DNA of 64,000 nucleotides from Phyllobacterium zundukense (GTDB lineage Bacteria > Pseudomonadota > Alphaproteobacteria > Rhizobiales > Rhizobiaceae): NCBI RefSeq assembly GCF_002764115.1, contig NZ_CP017940.1, positions 780,501-844,500 of the forward strand, in the 5' to 3' direction. A program made the translations under genes and the position numbers. The notes below the pieces were generated by a model. It did not search any database. It was given only the letters and a program-made list of their open reading frames with translations, and had not been told where the DNA came from. Below are positions 36,148-45,950 of this stretch, piece after piece; the stretch's first letter is position 1; each line of letters begins with the position of its first letter.

Positions 36148-36179
36148 AGCGTCATACCACAAATAAGGCGACGCTCTAA
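36144..36179. repeat. Perfect inverted repeat at the end of cca
   Basis: TTAGAGCGTC (36144-36153) and GACGCTCTAA (36170-36179) pair over a 16-base loop; the left arm contains the cca stop and the right arm abuts the end of the convergent DUF1059 gene. It could act as a two-way terminator or mRNA stabiliser; there is no T-tract beyond the arms. Confidence 0.6.
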
Positions 36180-36362
36180 TCAGGCGGCCTTGCCCTTTTC
36201 GGGTTGAATATTCGCCTTGATTGTATCGAGCATGTGCTCGCGGATGACAGTCTCGCCATGGGTCTCGCGCAAGTGTTCAGTGGCGCGGCGGATGATTTCG
36301 GCTTCGGTGTCGTGACGTGTATGCCACTGGCAACCGGGAACAATGCAATGAAGTTCTTTCAT
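36180..36362 (-). CDS. DUF1059 domain-containing small protein
   Basis: A 60-residue cytosolic protein with the DUF1059 pattern: one Cys near the start in LHCIVPGCQWHTRHDT (C5, C10), followed by a helix pair including RRATEHLRETHGET. The His/Cys set suggests a small metal-binding or ligand-binding fold, but no function is known. ATG 36362 with GGGAGAG upstream gives the family length; the frame extends upstream without a site. Same strand as hemF, 119 bp downstream of its stop. Confidence 0.85.
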   Translation of the reverse strand: MKELHCIVPGCQWHTRHDTEAEIIRRATEHLRETHGETVIREHMLDTIKANIQPEKGKAA

Positions 36363-36481
36363 GGCTTCTCTCCCTGTTGTCCGCAAGCAAGCGCGCTCGA
36401 CCATCAGGCGCGGCGTCCATTCACCGCGCTCGTAACGATCATAACGCATGAAGTGGCAGATTGATCCCTTAAAGATTCGCG

Positions 36482-37396
36482 TCAGGGCCACTTAACCGTT
36501 GGTGGCATCGATGAAAGGATGGAATCGACATTGCCCCCGGTCTTCAAGCCGAAGATCGTGCCGCGATCGTAGAGCAGATTGAATTCAACATAACGGCCCC
36601 GACGGATCAGCTGCTCCTGACGCTCCGCATCTGTCCAGTCCTGGTTGAAGTGCTGCCGCACGAGGTAGGGGTAGACCACGGAAAAAGCCCGGCCCACATC
36701 GCGTGTGAAATTGAAATCGGCAGTCCAGCCGCCATTTTCTTCCGAAGAATGCAGCCAGTCATAGAATATGCCGCCGGTGCCGCGCGGCTCCTTGCGATGA
36801 GGCAGATAGAAATATTCGTCGCACCAAGTCTTGAACTTCTCATGATTGGCGACCGCAGAGTGCTTGTCACAAACGAATTTCAGCGCCTTGTGAAAGGCGA
36901 GCGTGTCGGGATCTTCCTGAGACCGCTTGCGATCGAGTACGGGGGTCAAGTCCGCACCACCGCCAAACCATTGCCGTGTTGTAACGACCATGCGCGTGTT
37001 CATGTGGACGGCCGGCACAAACGGGTTTTGCGGGTGGGCAATCAGCGAAATGCCTGATGCCCAGAAACGCGGGTCCTCGTCTGCGCCCGGTATCTGCTTG
37101 CGAAATTCCTGGCTGAACTCGCCGTGGACCGTCGAGGTGTGAACCCCTACCTTTTCGAAGACCCGGCCATGCATGATGGACATGATCCCGCCGCCGCCTT
37201 TTCCTTCGTCACGCTGCCAGGGCGTCTGTTTGAAGCGGCCGGGCGCACGGTCGGAAAGTGGGCCATCCAGTTCGTCTTCCAGTTGCTCAAAGGCTGCGCA
37301 GATCTTGTCGCGCAATTCCATAAACCAGGCAGTAGCCATGGTTTTCTTTTCCTCAAGTGCTTCGGGCAGGATGGCGGGAATATCTGGACGGTCCAT
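36482..37396 (-). CDS. hemF: Oxygen-dependent coproporphyrinogen III oxidase
   Basis: A 304-residue cytosolic enzyme that uses O2 to convert coproporphyrinogen III to protoporphyrinogen IX in haem synthesis. Family blocks are clear: [65 protein letters not shown] and [15 protein letters not shown]. Length is typical. It probably supplies haem for respiratory proteins such as the petABC complex encoded about 7 kb away. Monocistronic or followed by the DUF1059 gene. Confidence 0.96.
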   Translation of the reverse strand: MDRPDIPAILPEALEEKKTMATAWFMELRDKICAAFEQLEDELDGPLSDRAPGRFKQTPWQRDEGKGGGGIMSIMHGRVFEKVGVHTSTVHGEFSQEFRKQIPGADEDPRFWASGISLIAHPQNPFVPAVHMNTRMVVTTRQWFGGGADLTPVLDRKRSQEDPDTLAFHKALKFVCDKHSAVANHEKFKTWCDEYFYLPHRKEPRGTGGIFYDWLHSSEENGGWTADFNFTRDVGRAFSVVYPYLVRQHFNQDWTDAERQEQLIRRGRYVEFNLLYDRGTIFGLKTGGNVDSILSSMPPTVKWP

Positions 37397-37551
37397 AACA
37401 AAGAATCCTTTTTGCGGTGGACAGTATCACATCAACCAAAAGCCAAAAGGAAGGGGTGCTCATTCATTCGATGTATCCATAAAAAAATGACTCGTGTTCC
37501 GTCCGCGCAGTCCCTAATCTCATTGTTGTAGGGTTCAGTGAAGGATACGAG

Positions 37552-37824
37552 ATGGTCTCCAGAGCACCCCGGTCACATTTCCCCAAGCCGCCGCTTGATG
37601 GCTTGCGCAAGAGACTGAAGGAGAGCCGTGACAGCGGCCACCAGCAGCGTGGTGCATTCATTCGCGAGAGTTTCAGGCTTCCCCGCCTCGCAGCGCGCGA
37701 AAAGGCACGCGAGTGGTTCGAACAATATCCCAAAGCTGCCTATTGGACCGAAATAGAGAGCTGGTATGAGCGCCCGGGCGACATCATCGAGTTCACCATG
37801 CGCCGATTGCCGAATGCCGACTGA
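37552..37824 (+). CDS. Small basic hypothetical protein
   Basis: A 90-residue protein that I cannot place in a named family. It is basic at the N terminus (SRAPRSHFPKPPLDGLRKRL) and acidic/aromatic towards the end (EWFEQYPKAAYWTEIESWYE). No signal peptide or membrane segment. AAGGA seven bases before ATG 37552 and the composition of a real protein support it. It stands between hemF (divergent) and the branched-chain amino acid binding protein, 220 bp upstream of the latter. Confidence 0.65.
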   Translation: MVSRAPRSHFPKPPLDGLRKRLKESRDSGHQQRGAFIRESFRLPRLAAREKAREWFEQYPKAAYWTEIESWYERPGDIIEFTMRRLPNAD

Positions 37825-37974
37825 AATGCGAAAAAACGAAGATTGAACAATAAAATTGATGTTTTTCTTCAAAAAATTGATCGATCTGGCCAAAAACGGC
37901 TGCCAATTTTAGAAATTTATCAGATTTTCTGCTATTCCAGCCAAATTTCAAGCAATCGTTGCTGACAGCCTTTT

Positions 37975-37995
37975 GCAAAGTCAGTAGAACTTTGC
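37975..37995 (+). repeat. Inverted repeat in the leader of the amino-acid binding protein gene
   Basis: GCAAAG (37975-37980) and CTTTGC (37990-37995) flank a 9-base loop, 50 bp before the start at 38045, in an AT-rich 220-bp upstream region. It may be a regulator site or 5' UTR hairpin. Confidence 0.35.
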
Positions 37996-38044
37996 CAGCA
38001 CCGGAGAATCTTCCGGACGCACAAGAAAATCCAAGGAGGACACT

Positions 38045-39148
38045 ATGCGCTTATCGTTGATATCCGGCGTGGCGTTGGCCGCTGTCATGGCGATGACGTC
38101 GTTTGCCAAGGCCGACATAATCGTTGGCATTATCGCGCCTGTCACCGGACCGGTCGCAGCCTATGGCTTGCAGGTGAAGAACGGTGTCGAAAGCGCTGCG
38201 GAAGCCATCAACGCTGCAGGCGGCATCAAGGGCGAAAAAATCGTAACGAAGATTTTTGATGATGCGGGTGAGCCGAAGCAGGGCGTATCGGTTGCCAACC
38301 AGGTGGTTGGTGAGGGTATCAAATTTGTCGTCGGTCCGGTTACTTCGGGCGTAGCCATGCCGGTTTCGGATGTTCTGGCCGAGAACGGCATCGTGATGGT
38401 TACTCCGACAGCGACCACCCCGGACTTGACGACACGCGGTCTAGAGACCGTGTTCCGCACCTGTGGACGCGACGATCAGCAAGCCGACGTTGCCGGCAAA
38501 TACATTCTCGACAACTTCAAGGACAAGCGCATCGCCATTGTCTACGACAAGACGCCTTATGGCACGGGCATTGGCAACGGTCTGAAGGCCGTGCTCAACA
38601 AGGGCGGCGTTACCGAAGTTGTCTTCGAAGGTATCAATGCCGGCGAAAAAGACTACAGCGCGCTTGTAACGCGTTTGAAGTCCGAAAAGGCCGACGTGAT
38701 CTATTTCGGTGGTTATCATGCTGAAGGCGGCCTGATCGCTCGTCAGTTAAGCGACCAGGGCATCAAGGCGCAGCTCATCGGCCCCGATGGCCTGTCCAAT
38801 ACGGAATATTGGGCAATCGGCGGCGAAGCCGCTGCAGGCACATTGTTTACCAACAGTGCAGACCCTACCAAGAACCCTGCAGCTTCGAAGGTCGTAGAAG
38901 CGCTTCAGGCCAAGAACATTCCGGCCGAAGCCTTCACGCTCAATGCCTATGCTGCATTGCAGGTGATCGCCGGTGGGATTGAAAAGGCCGGTTCGGCTGA
39001 ACCAACGGAGGTTGCGGCAAAGATCAAGTCGGGTGAGGCACTGTCCACAGTTGTCGGCGACCTGACCTATTCGAGCACAGGCGACCTGACCACACCAGCC
39101 TTCGTCTTCTACAAGTGGGAAGGCGGCAAGGCGGTTCAGATCGACTAA
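38045..39148 (+). CDS. Branched-chain amino acid ABC transporter substrate-binding protein
   Basis: A 367-residue periplasmic binding protein of the LivJ/BraC (peripla_BP_6) family. The signal peptide covers residues 1-23 (cleavage after SFAKA, before DIIVG). The mature protein shows the family start [53 protein letters not shown] and [17 protein letters not shown] five bases before the ATG predicts strong translation. The cognate permeases and ATPases are not adjacent, so it is an orphan binding protein gene, common for this family in rhizobia. Ligand by family: Leu/Ile/Val, possibly other amino acids. A terminator follows. Confidence 0.9.
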   Translation: MRLSLISGVALAAVMAMTSFAKADIIVGIIAPVTGPVAAYGLQVKNGVESAAEAINAAGGIKGEKIVTKIFDDAGEPKQGVSVANQVVGEGIKFVVGPVTSGVAMPVSDVLAENGIVMVTPTATTPDLTTRGLETVFRTCGRDDQQADVAGKYILDNFKDKRIAIVYDKTPYGTGIGNGLKAVLNKGGVTEVVFEGINAGEKDYSALVTRLKSEKADVIYFGGYHAEGGLIARQLSDQGIKAQLIGPDGLSNTEYWAIGGEAAAGTLFTNSADPTKNPAASKVVEALQAKNIPAEAFTLNAYAALQVIAGGIEKAGSAEPTEVAAKIKSGEALSTVVGDLTYSSTGDLTTPAFVFYKWEGGKAVQID

Positions 39149-39168
39149 AACCGCAGTCGTAAACCAAA

Positions 39169-39206
39169 AAATCCGCCGGTCAGAAATGCCCGGCGGATTT
39201 GTTTTT
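39169..39206. terminator. Shared bidirectional terminator between the binding protein gene and trmL
   Basis: AAATCCGCCGG (39169-39179) pairs with CCGGCGGATTT (39190-39200) over 10 bases. GTTTTT follows on the plus strand and a T-rich stretch on the minus strand, so it can serve both convergent genes. Confidence 0.85.
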
Positions 39207-39675
39207 AGAGCTGGAACTGCCGGAGCGCTTCTCCCGCAGCGATGGCCGCCGAAAGGGCCATATTCAGTGAACGCGCGCCTGGAACCATTGGGATGATCAG
39301 TCTCGCATCTGCGGCCTGATGCACCTCAGCTGGAACACCTGCCGATTCGCGCCCGAGCAGCAGAATGTCTCCTCTCTGAAAGCTGAATTGGGTGTAGGGC
39401 TCGGCTGCCTTCGTTGAAAAAAGCAGCAATCGGCGGTTTTCACTCAGCCGCCATTGCTGGAAATGCGTCCAGTCGGCATGGCGCGTAAGAGCAGCCTGTT
39501 CGAGATAATCCATCCCGGCCCGCTTCAATGCGCGGTCGGAGATGTCAAAGCCTGCGGGTTCGATGACGTCAACACCGATGCCGAAACAGGCCGCCATGCG
39601 CAGGATCGTCCCGGTATTGCCGGGAATATCGGGCTGGTAGAGCGCGATGCGCAGATCAGCTTGATTGTTGGTCAA
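39205..39675 (-). CDS. trmL: tRNA (cytidine/uridine-34 2'-O)-methyltransferase
   Basis: A 156-residue SPOUT-class methyltransferase that methylates the wobble ribose of certain leucine tRNAs using SAM. Motifs: LYQPDIPGNTGTILRMAACF at the start, LLLGRESAGVP and the knot motif IPMVPGARSLNMALSAAIAA (SLN). Length is that of TrmL. The start is TTG 39675 with GGAG about ten bases upstream; the next ATG would remove the conserved N terminus. Convergent with the amino-acid binding protein gene. Confidence 0.92.
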   Translation of the reverse strand: MTNNQADLRIALYQPDIPGNTGTILRMAACFGIGVDVIEPAGFDISDRALKRAGMDYLEQAALTRHADWTHFQQWRLSENRRLLLFSTKAAEPYTQFSFQRGDILLLGRESAGVPAEVHQAADARLIIPMVPGARSLNMALSAAIAAGEALRQFQL

Positions 39676-40014
39676 AAGTAGAGTGCTCCGTTAGCAACAC
39701 CTTCGCCATCGAAGTGCTTGCGTATAAGATTGGGCTCTCGCCTTTTGCGTTCATAATCGGTATAGGGATCATACCGCAACGCTAACTTTGGAGGTGTCGA
39801 TGCCAGAATTTTTCCGACTTCTTCCAGACCGGATGCTCTCCGGTGTCGTTGGCGGTTCTGTGTCCATTTTGCTCGCTTAAGTTTCCCCATTTACTGACAC
39901 AAGCCGCAATCGTTTGTTTTCACGTTTGCAGGTCTGTTCCATGTTCACCTTGACGAAGCTCCGGCGACCGATTTTGCGGTCTGCTCCCAAGACATGCCCA
40001 CATGAGGTTTGATG
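39676..40014. other. Intergenic gap between trmL and the ABC exporter pair
   Basis: Divergent promoters for trmL and the exporters should lie here. A very basic 72-codon minus-strand frame (39672-39890) overlaps the trmL start, but it has no ribosome-binding site and no recognised family. I see no hairpin or repeat of note. Confidence 0.5.
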
Positions 40015-41862
40015 ATGTTTCGCTGGTTTGAAGAGAGGCTTGAGCCGTTCCCGTCTGCTGAGCCTGGCGAGCCACCCAAGACATTGGTGGCCTTTTGCCT
40101 GCACTATACCAAGGGCGTCTGGCCGTGGATTGCTGTCATGGCGGTTTGCACATCGCTCATCGCTGTTCTTGAAGTGTCGATGTACGGGTTCCTGGGCGGC
40201 ATTGTCGATTGGCTTTCGAACCACTCACGCGAAACATTTCTTGCCGATGAAGGATGGAAGCTCGCATTGATTGCGGGTGTCGTACTTGTCGTGATGCCGG
40301 GCGTCGTTCTGATCGATTCGCTGGTCATCCATCAGACTTTGCTCGGTAATTATCCGATGCGTATCCGCTGGATGGTGCATCGTTATCTTGTTCGCCAGTC
40401 GATGACTTTCTTCCAGGATGAATTTGCGGGCCGCATTTCCACCAAATTGATGCAGACCTCGCTCGCGGTGCGCGAGACGGTGATGAAGCTGCTCGACGTT
40501 CTCAACTACGTTATCGTCTATTTCAGCGGATCCCTGATCATTGCTGCCGCGGCTGATTGGCGGCTGATGATGCCCTTTCTGGTATGGCTGGCGGCCTATG
40601 TCAGCCTGATGTGGTATTTCATCCCAAAATTGCAGGTGGTCTCGAAAAAGCAAGCCGATGCGCGATCGACAATGACGGGGCGGATTGTCGACAGCTATAC
40701 CAATATCGCCACGGTCAAACTCTTTTCCCATTCCAAGCGGGAGGAAAGTTATGCCCGCGAGGGAATGCAGGATTTCTTGAGTACGGCCTATACCCAGATG
40801 CGCATGGTGACAGCGTTCCATGTTGGCCTCTATGCGATAAATTGCGTGCTTCTGTTCTCGGTTAGCGGCATTGCCATCTGGTTGTGGCTTGGTTCGGCCA
40901 TTTCTGTTGGTGCGGTCGCGGTTGGGATTGGCCTCGTTCTTCGCCTCAACGGCATGTCGCAGTGGATCATGTGGGAAATGTCGGCGCTGTTCGAAAATAT
41001 CGGGACGGTGGAAGATGGCATAACCTCTATCTCGTTGCCGCGCCTCGTTCAGGATGTGCCGAATGCTCCGGACTTGAAGGTAAGTGCCGGCGCCATCACC
41101 TTCGATTCGATCGGCTTTCACTATGGCAAGGGCGCCGGTGTCATCGATCGCCTGTCGCTGGATATTCGTCCGGGCGAAAAGATCGGGCTTGTCGGCAGAT
41201 CAGGCGCCGGCAAGTCGACGTTGGTCAATCTGCTTTTGCGGTTTTACGATCTGGAAAGCGGCCGTATCCTGATCGATGGACAGGACATTTCGAAGGTCAG
41301 GCAGGACTCGCTGCGTGAACATATCGGTATGATCACGCAGGATACCTCGCTCCTGCACCGTTCGATCCGGGACAATGTGCTTTATGGCCGACCAGATGCA
41401 TCGGACGAATTGATGTATCAGGCAGTGAAGAACGCGCAGGCGGACGGCTTTATCGAATTGGCGACCGATCCCAAAGGAAGGCGCGGTTTTGATGCCCATG
41501 TCGGTGAGCGGGGCGTTAAACTTTCCGGTGGCCAGCGCCAGCGTATCGCCATTGCCCGGGTGATGCTGAAAGATGCGCCGGTCCTGATCATGGACGAGGC
41601 CACCTCGGCGCTCGACTCGGAAGTGGAAGCGGCGATCCAGGACAATCTCTACCGGCTGATGCAGGGGAAAACCGTGATCGCGATCGCGCACCGGCTGTCG
41701 ACCATTGCGGCGCTCGACCGGTTGGTCGTTATGGACAAGGGCAGGATTGTCGAAAGCGGGACTCATGAAGAGCTGATCGCGGCCAATGGTATCTATGCTG
41801 GGCTGTGGGCAAGGCAGTCGGGCGGTTTCCTTGGTCTCGACGATCAGGAAGCAGCCGAGTAG
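40015..41862 (+). CDS. ABC exporter, fused permease/ATP-binding protein (first of a pair)
   Basis: A 615-residue half-transporter of the MsbA/MDR type: N-terminal membrane domain with about six helices (residues 25-315), then a nucleotide-binding domain with Walker A GRSGAGKSTLV, signature LSGGQRQR, Walker B VLIMDEATSALD and the H-loop AIAHRLST. ATG 40015 is seven bases after GAGG; ATG 40012 is close by. A paralogue follows 137 bp downstream on the same strand, with a nearly identical nucleotide-binding domain but a more diverged membrane domain, suggesting a duplicated pair that may form a heterodimer. The substrate (lipid, drug or peptide) cannot be read. Confidence 0.88.
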   Translation: MFRWFEERLEPFPSAEPGEPPKTLVAFCLHYTKGVWPWIAVMAVCTSLIAVLEVSMYGFLGGIVDWLSNHSRETFLADEGWKLALIAGVVLVVMPGVVLIDSLVIHQTLLGNYPMRIRWMVHRYLVRQSMTFFQDEFAGRISTKLMQTSLAVRETVMKLLDVLNYVIVYFSGSLIIAAAADWRLMMPFLVWLAAYVSLMWYFIPKLQVVSKKQADARSTMTGRIVDSYTNIATVKLFSHSKREESYAREGMQDFLSTAYTQMRMVTAFHVGLYAINCVLLFSVSGIAIWLWLGSAISVGAVAVGIGLVLRLNGMSQWIMWEMSALFENIGTVEDGITSISLPRLVQDVPNAPDLKVSAGAITFDSIGFHYGKGAGVIDRLSLDIRPGEKIGLVGRSGAGKSTLVNLLLRFYDLESGRILIDGQDISKVRQDSLREHIGMITQDTSLLHRSIRDNVLYGRPDASDELMYQAVKNAQADGFIELATDPKGRRGFDAHVGERGVKLSGGQRQRIAIARVMLKDAPVLIMDEATSALDSEVEAAIQDNLYRLMQGKTVIAIAHRLSTIAALDRLVVMDKGRIVESGTHEELIAANGIYAGLWARQSGGFLGLDDQEAAE

Positions 41863-41893
41863 CCAGGGTCAAACTAACTCAAGTTTAATTTGA

Positions 41894-41931
41894 CGGCCGA
41901 CGGGACTCGCTCAAAGGTGTTCCGTCGGCCG
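41894..41931. repeat. Inverted repeat between the two ABC exporter genes
   Basis: CGGCCGACGG (41894-41903) and CCGTCGGCCG (41922-41931) form a perfect 10-bp stem with an 18-base loop. There is no T-run downstream on the plus strand, so it may be an attenuator, a processing site or a terminator that relies on other factors. Confidence 0.6.
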
Positions 41932-41999
41932 CTGATGTGATTGATGGCGGCGCATGCTTCATCAAAACCACAGGAGATTCCAACATTGATGTGGGTTGA

Positions 42000-43850
42000 A
42001 TGACACGTCTTTTCCGCCTGTTCGAAGGCTGGATCGATCCCTACGCCAATCCGCCGGCGGATCGGGTCCCCAACCAGTCGCTGGCTTTCATGTGGTTTTA
42101 CGTCAGGCAGGAAAAATGTGTATTTCTCGCCATGCTTGTCTGCGGTGGCCTGATTGCCCTTTTCGAGGCTGGTCTGTTCTGGTTCGTCGGCAAGGTCATA
42201 GATATCCTGTCGTCGACCGATCGCGCGGAGGGCTGGCAGGGTCTCATCGACAGACATGGCATTGCCCTTCTCCTTATGCTTCTGGCCGTGTTCGTTGGAC
42301 GGACGATCGTGCTTTCTCTTGCAGCGCTGGTCGAGGAGCAGGCAATTGTTCCGGGCTTCAACAATCTCGTGCGATGGCAGGCCCACAGCGTTGTCTATCG
42401 CCAGAGCCTGTCGTTCTTCCAGAACGATTTCTCCGGCCGCATCGTGACAAAGGTTTGGGCGGCTGGTCAGGCGCTTGGCGATTTCATGGTGACGCTGCTG
42501 CAGGCGGTGTGGTTCAGTCTGGTGTATTGTGCGACAACCCTATTTCTGATCGGCAGGCTTGATTGGCGCCTCGCTTCGGTTGTCGGGCTATGGCTCGTCG
42601 TTTTCGGATTTACCGCACGCTACTTCCTGCCGCGTGTTCGCCGCGCCGCACGGGAAACAGCGGAAACAAGTTCGCTCGTGATGGGGCGTCTTGTCGATGG
42701 GTACAGCAATATCCAGACACTGAAGCTGTTCGGAACGACCCAGCGGGATGACGCCTATATGCGCCGGGGCATGGACCGTTGGCTTGCGGCGATCATGGCG
42801 CTGACTCGTGGTTTAAGCGGAATCCGCATTTCGCTGGCCGCGACAAGCGGCGTCATGATCTGTGCGGTTGCATCCCTTTTAATCGATCTTTGGCTGACCG
42901 GGGAAATTTCCTCTGGTGAAGTCGCCTTCACGCTTGGTCTTGTCCTGCGCCTGAGCATGCTCCTGACCCGCATGATGGCCAATCTCAATGGCCTCCTGCG
43001 CAATTACGGTACGATCCAAAATTCCATGGAACTCCTGGCAAGACCCGTTACCGTGGTTGATCGGCCCGACGCGTCGGAACTGGTTGTCACGCACGGGGCG
43101 ATCAGGTTTGAGAATGTGCGTTTTCACTATGACAGTTCCGCGAACGTCATCGAGGACCTTACGCTGGATATACGCCCCGGGGAAAAGATCGGCCTTGTCG
43201 GCCGTTCGGGCGCAGGCAAGTCAACGCTCGTCAACCTTCTGCTCCGGTTCTACGATCTCGAAGGCGGGCGCATCCTCGTCGATGGCCAGGATATCTCGAA
43301 AGTGACGCAGGATTCGCTGCGCGCCCATATCGGCATGGTGACCCAGGATACATCGCTGCTGCATCGCTCGGTGCGGGACAACATACTCTATGGGCGGCCT
43401 GATGCCTCGGACGAGATGATGCAGCAGGCCGTCATCAATGCGCAGGCCGATGCATTCATTGACGTTTTGAGTGATCCAAAGGGGCGGCGAGGCTTTGACG
43501 CGCATGTTGGCGAACGCGGCGTAAAGCTATCCGGTGGTCAGCGTCAGCGTATCGCTATCGCCCGGGTGATGCTGAAGGATGCCCCGATCCTTATTCTGGA
43601 TGAGGCGACCTCGGCGCTGGATTCCGAAGTGGAGGCAGCGATTCAGGACAGTCTCTACCGTTTGATGCATGGCAAGACCGTCATCGCCATCGCGCATCGG
43701 CTGTCGACCATTGCGGCGCTGGACCGGCTTGTGGTGATGGACAAAGGTCAGATTGTCGAAAGCGGGACTCATGAAGAGCTCATCGCTGCCAACGGCATCT
43801 ATGCGGGGCTCTGGGCCCGGCAATCGGGCGGATTCATAGGGCACGAGTAA
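42000..43850 (+). CDS. ABC exporter, fused permease/ATP-binding protein (second of a pair)
   Basis: A 616-residue half-transporter with the same plan as its upstream paralogue: about six membrane helices (25-320) and a C-terminal ATPase with GRSGAGKSTLV, LSGGQRQR, ILILDEATSALD and IAHRLST. From about residue 370 to the end the two proteins are close to identical, while the membrane parts differ clearly. Several DNA blocks in the ATPase part are identical over more than 20 bp despite silent changes around them. Start ATG 42000 has only a weak site; a better one (AGGAG at 41971) lies too far upstream, and no in-frame alternative exists. Confidence 0.88.
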   Translation: MTRLFRLFEGWIDPYANPPADRVPNQSLAFMWFYVRQEKCVFLAMLVCGGLIALFEAGLFWFVGKVIDILSSTDRAEGWQGLIDRHGIALLLMLLAVFVGRTIVLSLAALVEEQAIVPGFNNLVRWQAHSVVYRQSLSFFQNDFSGRIVTKVWAAGQALGDFMVTLLQAVWFSLVYCATTLFLIGRLDWRLASVVGLWLVVFGFTARYFLPRVRRAARETAETSSLVMGRLVDGYSNIQTLKLFGTTQRDDAYMRRGMDRWLAAIMALTRGLSGIRISLAATSGVMICAVASLLIDLWLTGEISSGEVAFTLGLVLRLSMLLTRMMANLNGLLRNYGTIQNSMELLARPVTVVDRPDASELVVTHGAIRFENVRFHYDSSANVIEDLTLDIRPGEKIGLVGRSGAGKSTLVNLLLRFYDLEGGRILVDGQDISKVTQDSLRAHIGMVTQDTSLLHRSVRDNILYGRPDASDEMMQQAVINAQADAFIDVLSDPKGRRGFDAHVGERGVKLSGGQRQRIAIARVMLKDAPILILDEATSALDSEVEAAIQDSLYRLMHGKTVIAIAHRLSTIAALDRLVVMDKGQIVESGTHEELIAANGIYAGLWARQSGGFIGHE

Positions 43851-44037
43851 TGCTGTGCCTTATCCCTGCGACATCCTGCCCTTGTGGCGCTGTCAGGCTG
43901 GACAAGCTCAAGCGACATGCTTAGAAACCACGCAATATGCTGGGGATTCCACAAGGCTCATTTTTTGGGCCTGTCTTCTATTATGCTGACATGGTGGACT
44001 CTCCCGCTGCGTTGTTATTCGGAAAGGAACAGGCCCC

Positions 44038-44601
44038 GTGAGCGCACACGATACGACCGAGCCGACACGGCGTGACTTCCTCTATATTGCGACAGGTATG
44101 GCCGGTGTGGTCGGTGCAGGTGCCTTTGCTTGGCCCTTTATCGATCAGATGAGACCGGACGCATCCACGCTGGCAGTCTCGTCTATCGAAGTTGATGTTT
44201 CGGCTGTTCAGCCGGGCATGTCCCTGACGGTCAAGTGGCGCGGTAAGCCGATCTTCATTCGCAATCGCACGCCCAAGGAAGTTGAGGAAGCCAAGGCTGT
44301 CGCCCTCGGTGATCTGAAGGATCCGGTTGCACGCAATGCCAATTTGCCAAGCGATGCCCAGGCGACTGATGCCGATCGCACGGCCGCCAAGGAAAAGGAA
44401 AACTGGCTGGTGATGGTGGGGGTCTGCACCCATCTCGGCTGTATCCCGCTTGGTCAGCAGGGCGATTTCGGTGGCTGGTTCTGCCCATGCCACGGTTCGC
44501 ACTATGATACGGCCGGGCGCATCCGCAAGGGACCCGCGCCAGAAAACCTGCCGATCCCGCCACTTTCATTCATTTCCGATACCGTCATCAAGATCGGCTA
44601 A
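44038..44601 (+). CDS. petA: Ubiquinol-cytochrome c reductase iron-sulfur subunit (Rieske protein)
   Basis: A 187-residue membrane-anchored Rieske protein of the cytochrome bc1 complex, which passes electrons from ubiquinol to cytochrome c1. The N terminus has [11 protein letters not shown] (twin-arginine signal) and one helix to about residue 38. The 2Fe-2S site is C130-T-H132-L-G-C135 and C149-P-C151-H152. The start is GTG 44038, decided by AAGGAA 8-10 bases upstream; no ATG is in a usable place. First gene of petABC; a TATTAT at 43979 may be part of its promoter, though no good -35 is visible. Confidence 0.96.
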   Translation: MSAHDTTEPTRRDFLYIATGMAGVVGAGAFAWPFIDQMRPDASTLAVSSIEVDVSAVQPGMSLTVKWRGKPIFIRNRTPKEVEEAKAVALGDLKDPVARNANLPSDAQATDADRTAAKEKENWLVMVGVCTHLGCIPLGQQGDFGGWFCPCHGSHYDTAGRIRKGPAPENLPIPPLSFISDTVIKIG

Positions 44602-44622
44602 GGTTCCACGGGGAGACACGAC

Positions 44623-45921
44623 ATGAGCGGTGGACATTCATCCTATACGCCGAGCACCGGTATCGAAAAATGGGTTGACGCGCGACTGCCGTTGCCGCGT
44701 CTGATGTACGATTCATTCGTCGCATATCCGGTTCCGCGCAATCTCAATTATGCCTATGCCTTCGGTGGCATTCTGGCGATCATGCTGGTTTCGCAGATCC
44801 TCACCGGTGTGGTCCTGGCGATGCACTATGCTGCGGATACGGGCCTGGCGTTCAACTCAGTTGAAAAAATCATGCGCGATGTGAACTCCGGATGGCTGTT
44901 GCGCTATCTGCATTCCAACGGCGCATCAATGTTCTTCCTCGCCGTCTATGTGCATATTTTCCGTGGTCTCTACTACGGTTCCTACAAGGCGCCGCGCGAG
45001 TTGCTGTGGATTCTCGGTGTGATCATCCTTCTCCTGATGATGGCGACTGCCTTTATGGGCTACGTTCTGCCCTGGGGTCAGATGTCCTTCTGGGGTGCAA
45101 CCGTAATCACCGGTTTCTTTACCGCCTTCCCCGTTATCGGTGACCCAATCCAGCAATTGCTGCTTGGTGGCTTTGCCGTCGACAATCCGACGCTCAACCG
45201 CTTCTTCTCTCTGCATTATCTGTTGCCCTTCATGATTGCCGGTGTGGTTATCCTCCACGTCTGGGCATTGCATGTGACAGGCCAGACGAACCCGACCGGC
45301 ATCGAAGTGAAATCGAAGACCGACACCGTTGCCTTCACGCCTTACGCTACCGTCAAGGACGCGTTCGCGCTGGTGCTGTTCCTTATCCTCTTCGCCTATT
45401 TCGTGTTTTATATGCCGAACTTCATGGGGCACCCGGACAACTACATCCAGGCTGACTCGCTGAAGACTCCGGCCCACATTGTTCCAGAATGGTACTTCCT
45501 GCCATTCTACGCGATGCTGCGCGCCATCACCTTCAACATCGGACCGATCAATTCGAAGCTCGGCGGCGTTCTGACCATGTTCGGCTCGATCGCAATCCTG
45601 TTCATCGTACCATGGCTCGACACATCGAAGATTCGTTCGGCCGTGTACCGCCCCTGGTACAAACTGTTCTTCTGGCTGTTCGTCATCAATGCCATCATGC
45701 TCGGCTGGCTTGGATCCCGCCCGGCTGAAGGCCTCTATACGGTCTTCTCGCAGCTTGGAACGGCTTACTATTTCGGCTTCTTCGTTGTCCTCATGCCACT
45801 GCTTGGCCTGATCGAAACCCCGCGCCGACTGCCGAATTCGATCACGGAAGCCGTGCTTGGGAAAACCAAGAGTGGTGGCCAGCTGGCTGGCGTCGCCGCT
45901 GCTCCGGAAACCAAAGGCTGA
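44623..45921 (+). CDS. petB: Cytochrome b of the bc1 complex
   Basis: A 432-residue polytopic inner-membrane protein that holds both haem b groups and the two quinone sites. It has eight hydrophobic segments, paired haem-ligand histidines in the second and fourth helices (HYAADTG region, [29 protein letters not shown]), the Qo-site motif PEWYF (about 287-291) and [10 protein letters not shown]. Length fits the alphaproteobacterial form with a C-terminal extension. GGGGAGA precedes ATG 44623. Cotranscribed with petA and petC. Confidence 0.97.
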   Translation: MSGGHSSYTPSTGIEKWVDARLPLPRLMYDSFVAYPVPRNLNYAYAFGGILAIMLVSQILTGVVLAMHYAADTGLAFNSVEKIMRDVNSGWLLRYLHSNGASMFFLAVYVHIFRGLYYGSYKAPRELLWILGVIILLLMMATAFMGYVLPWGQMSFWGATVITGFFTAFPVIGDPIQQLLLGGFAVDNPTLNRFFSLHYLLPFMIAGVVILHVWALHVTGQTNPTGIEVKSKTDTVAFTPYATVKDAFALVLFLILFAYFVFYMPNFMGHPDNYIQADSLKTPAHIVPEWYFLPFYAMLRAITFNIGPINSKLGGVLTMFGSIAILFIVPWLDTSKIRSAVYRPWYKLFFWLFVINAIMLGWLGSRPAEGLYTVFSQLGTAYYFGFFVVLMPLLGLIETPRRLPNSITEAVLGKTKSGGQLAGVAAAPETKG

Positions 45922-45950
45922 GAAACGTGAAGGGCTCAAAGGACTTCCCC

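Noticed and set aside
39672..39890. 72-codon very basic minus-strand frame upstream of trmL
   Set aside because: It ends within the trmL start but has no ribosome-binding site and no known family; overlap alone is weak evidence.
43857..44037. A petA promoter built on TATTAT at 43979
   Set aside because: The -35 position has no match, so it is mentioned only in the petA entry and not called as a feature.
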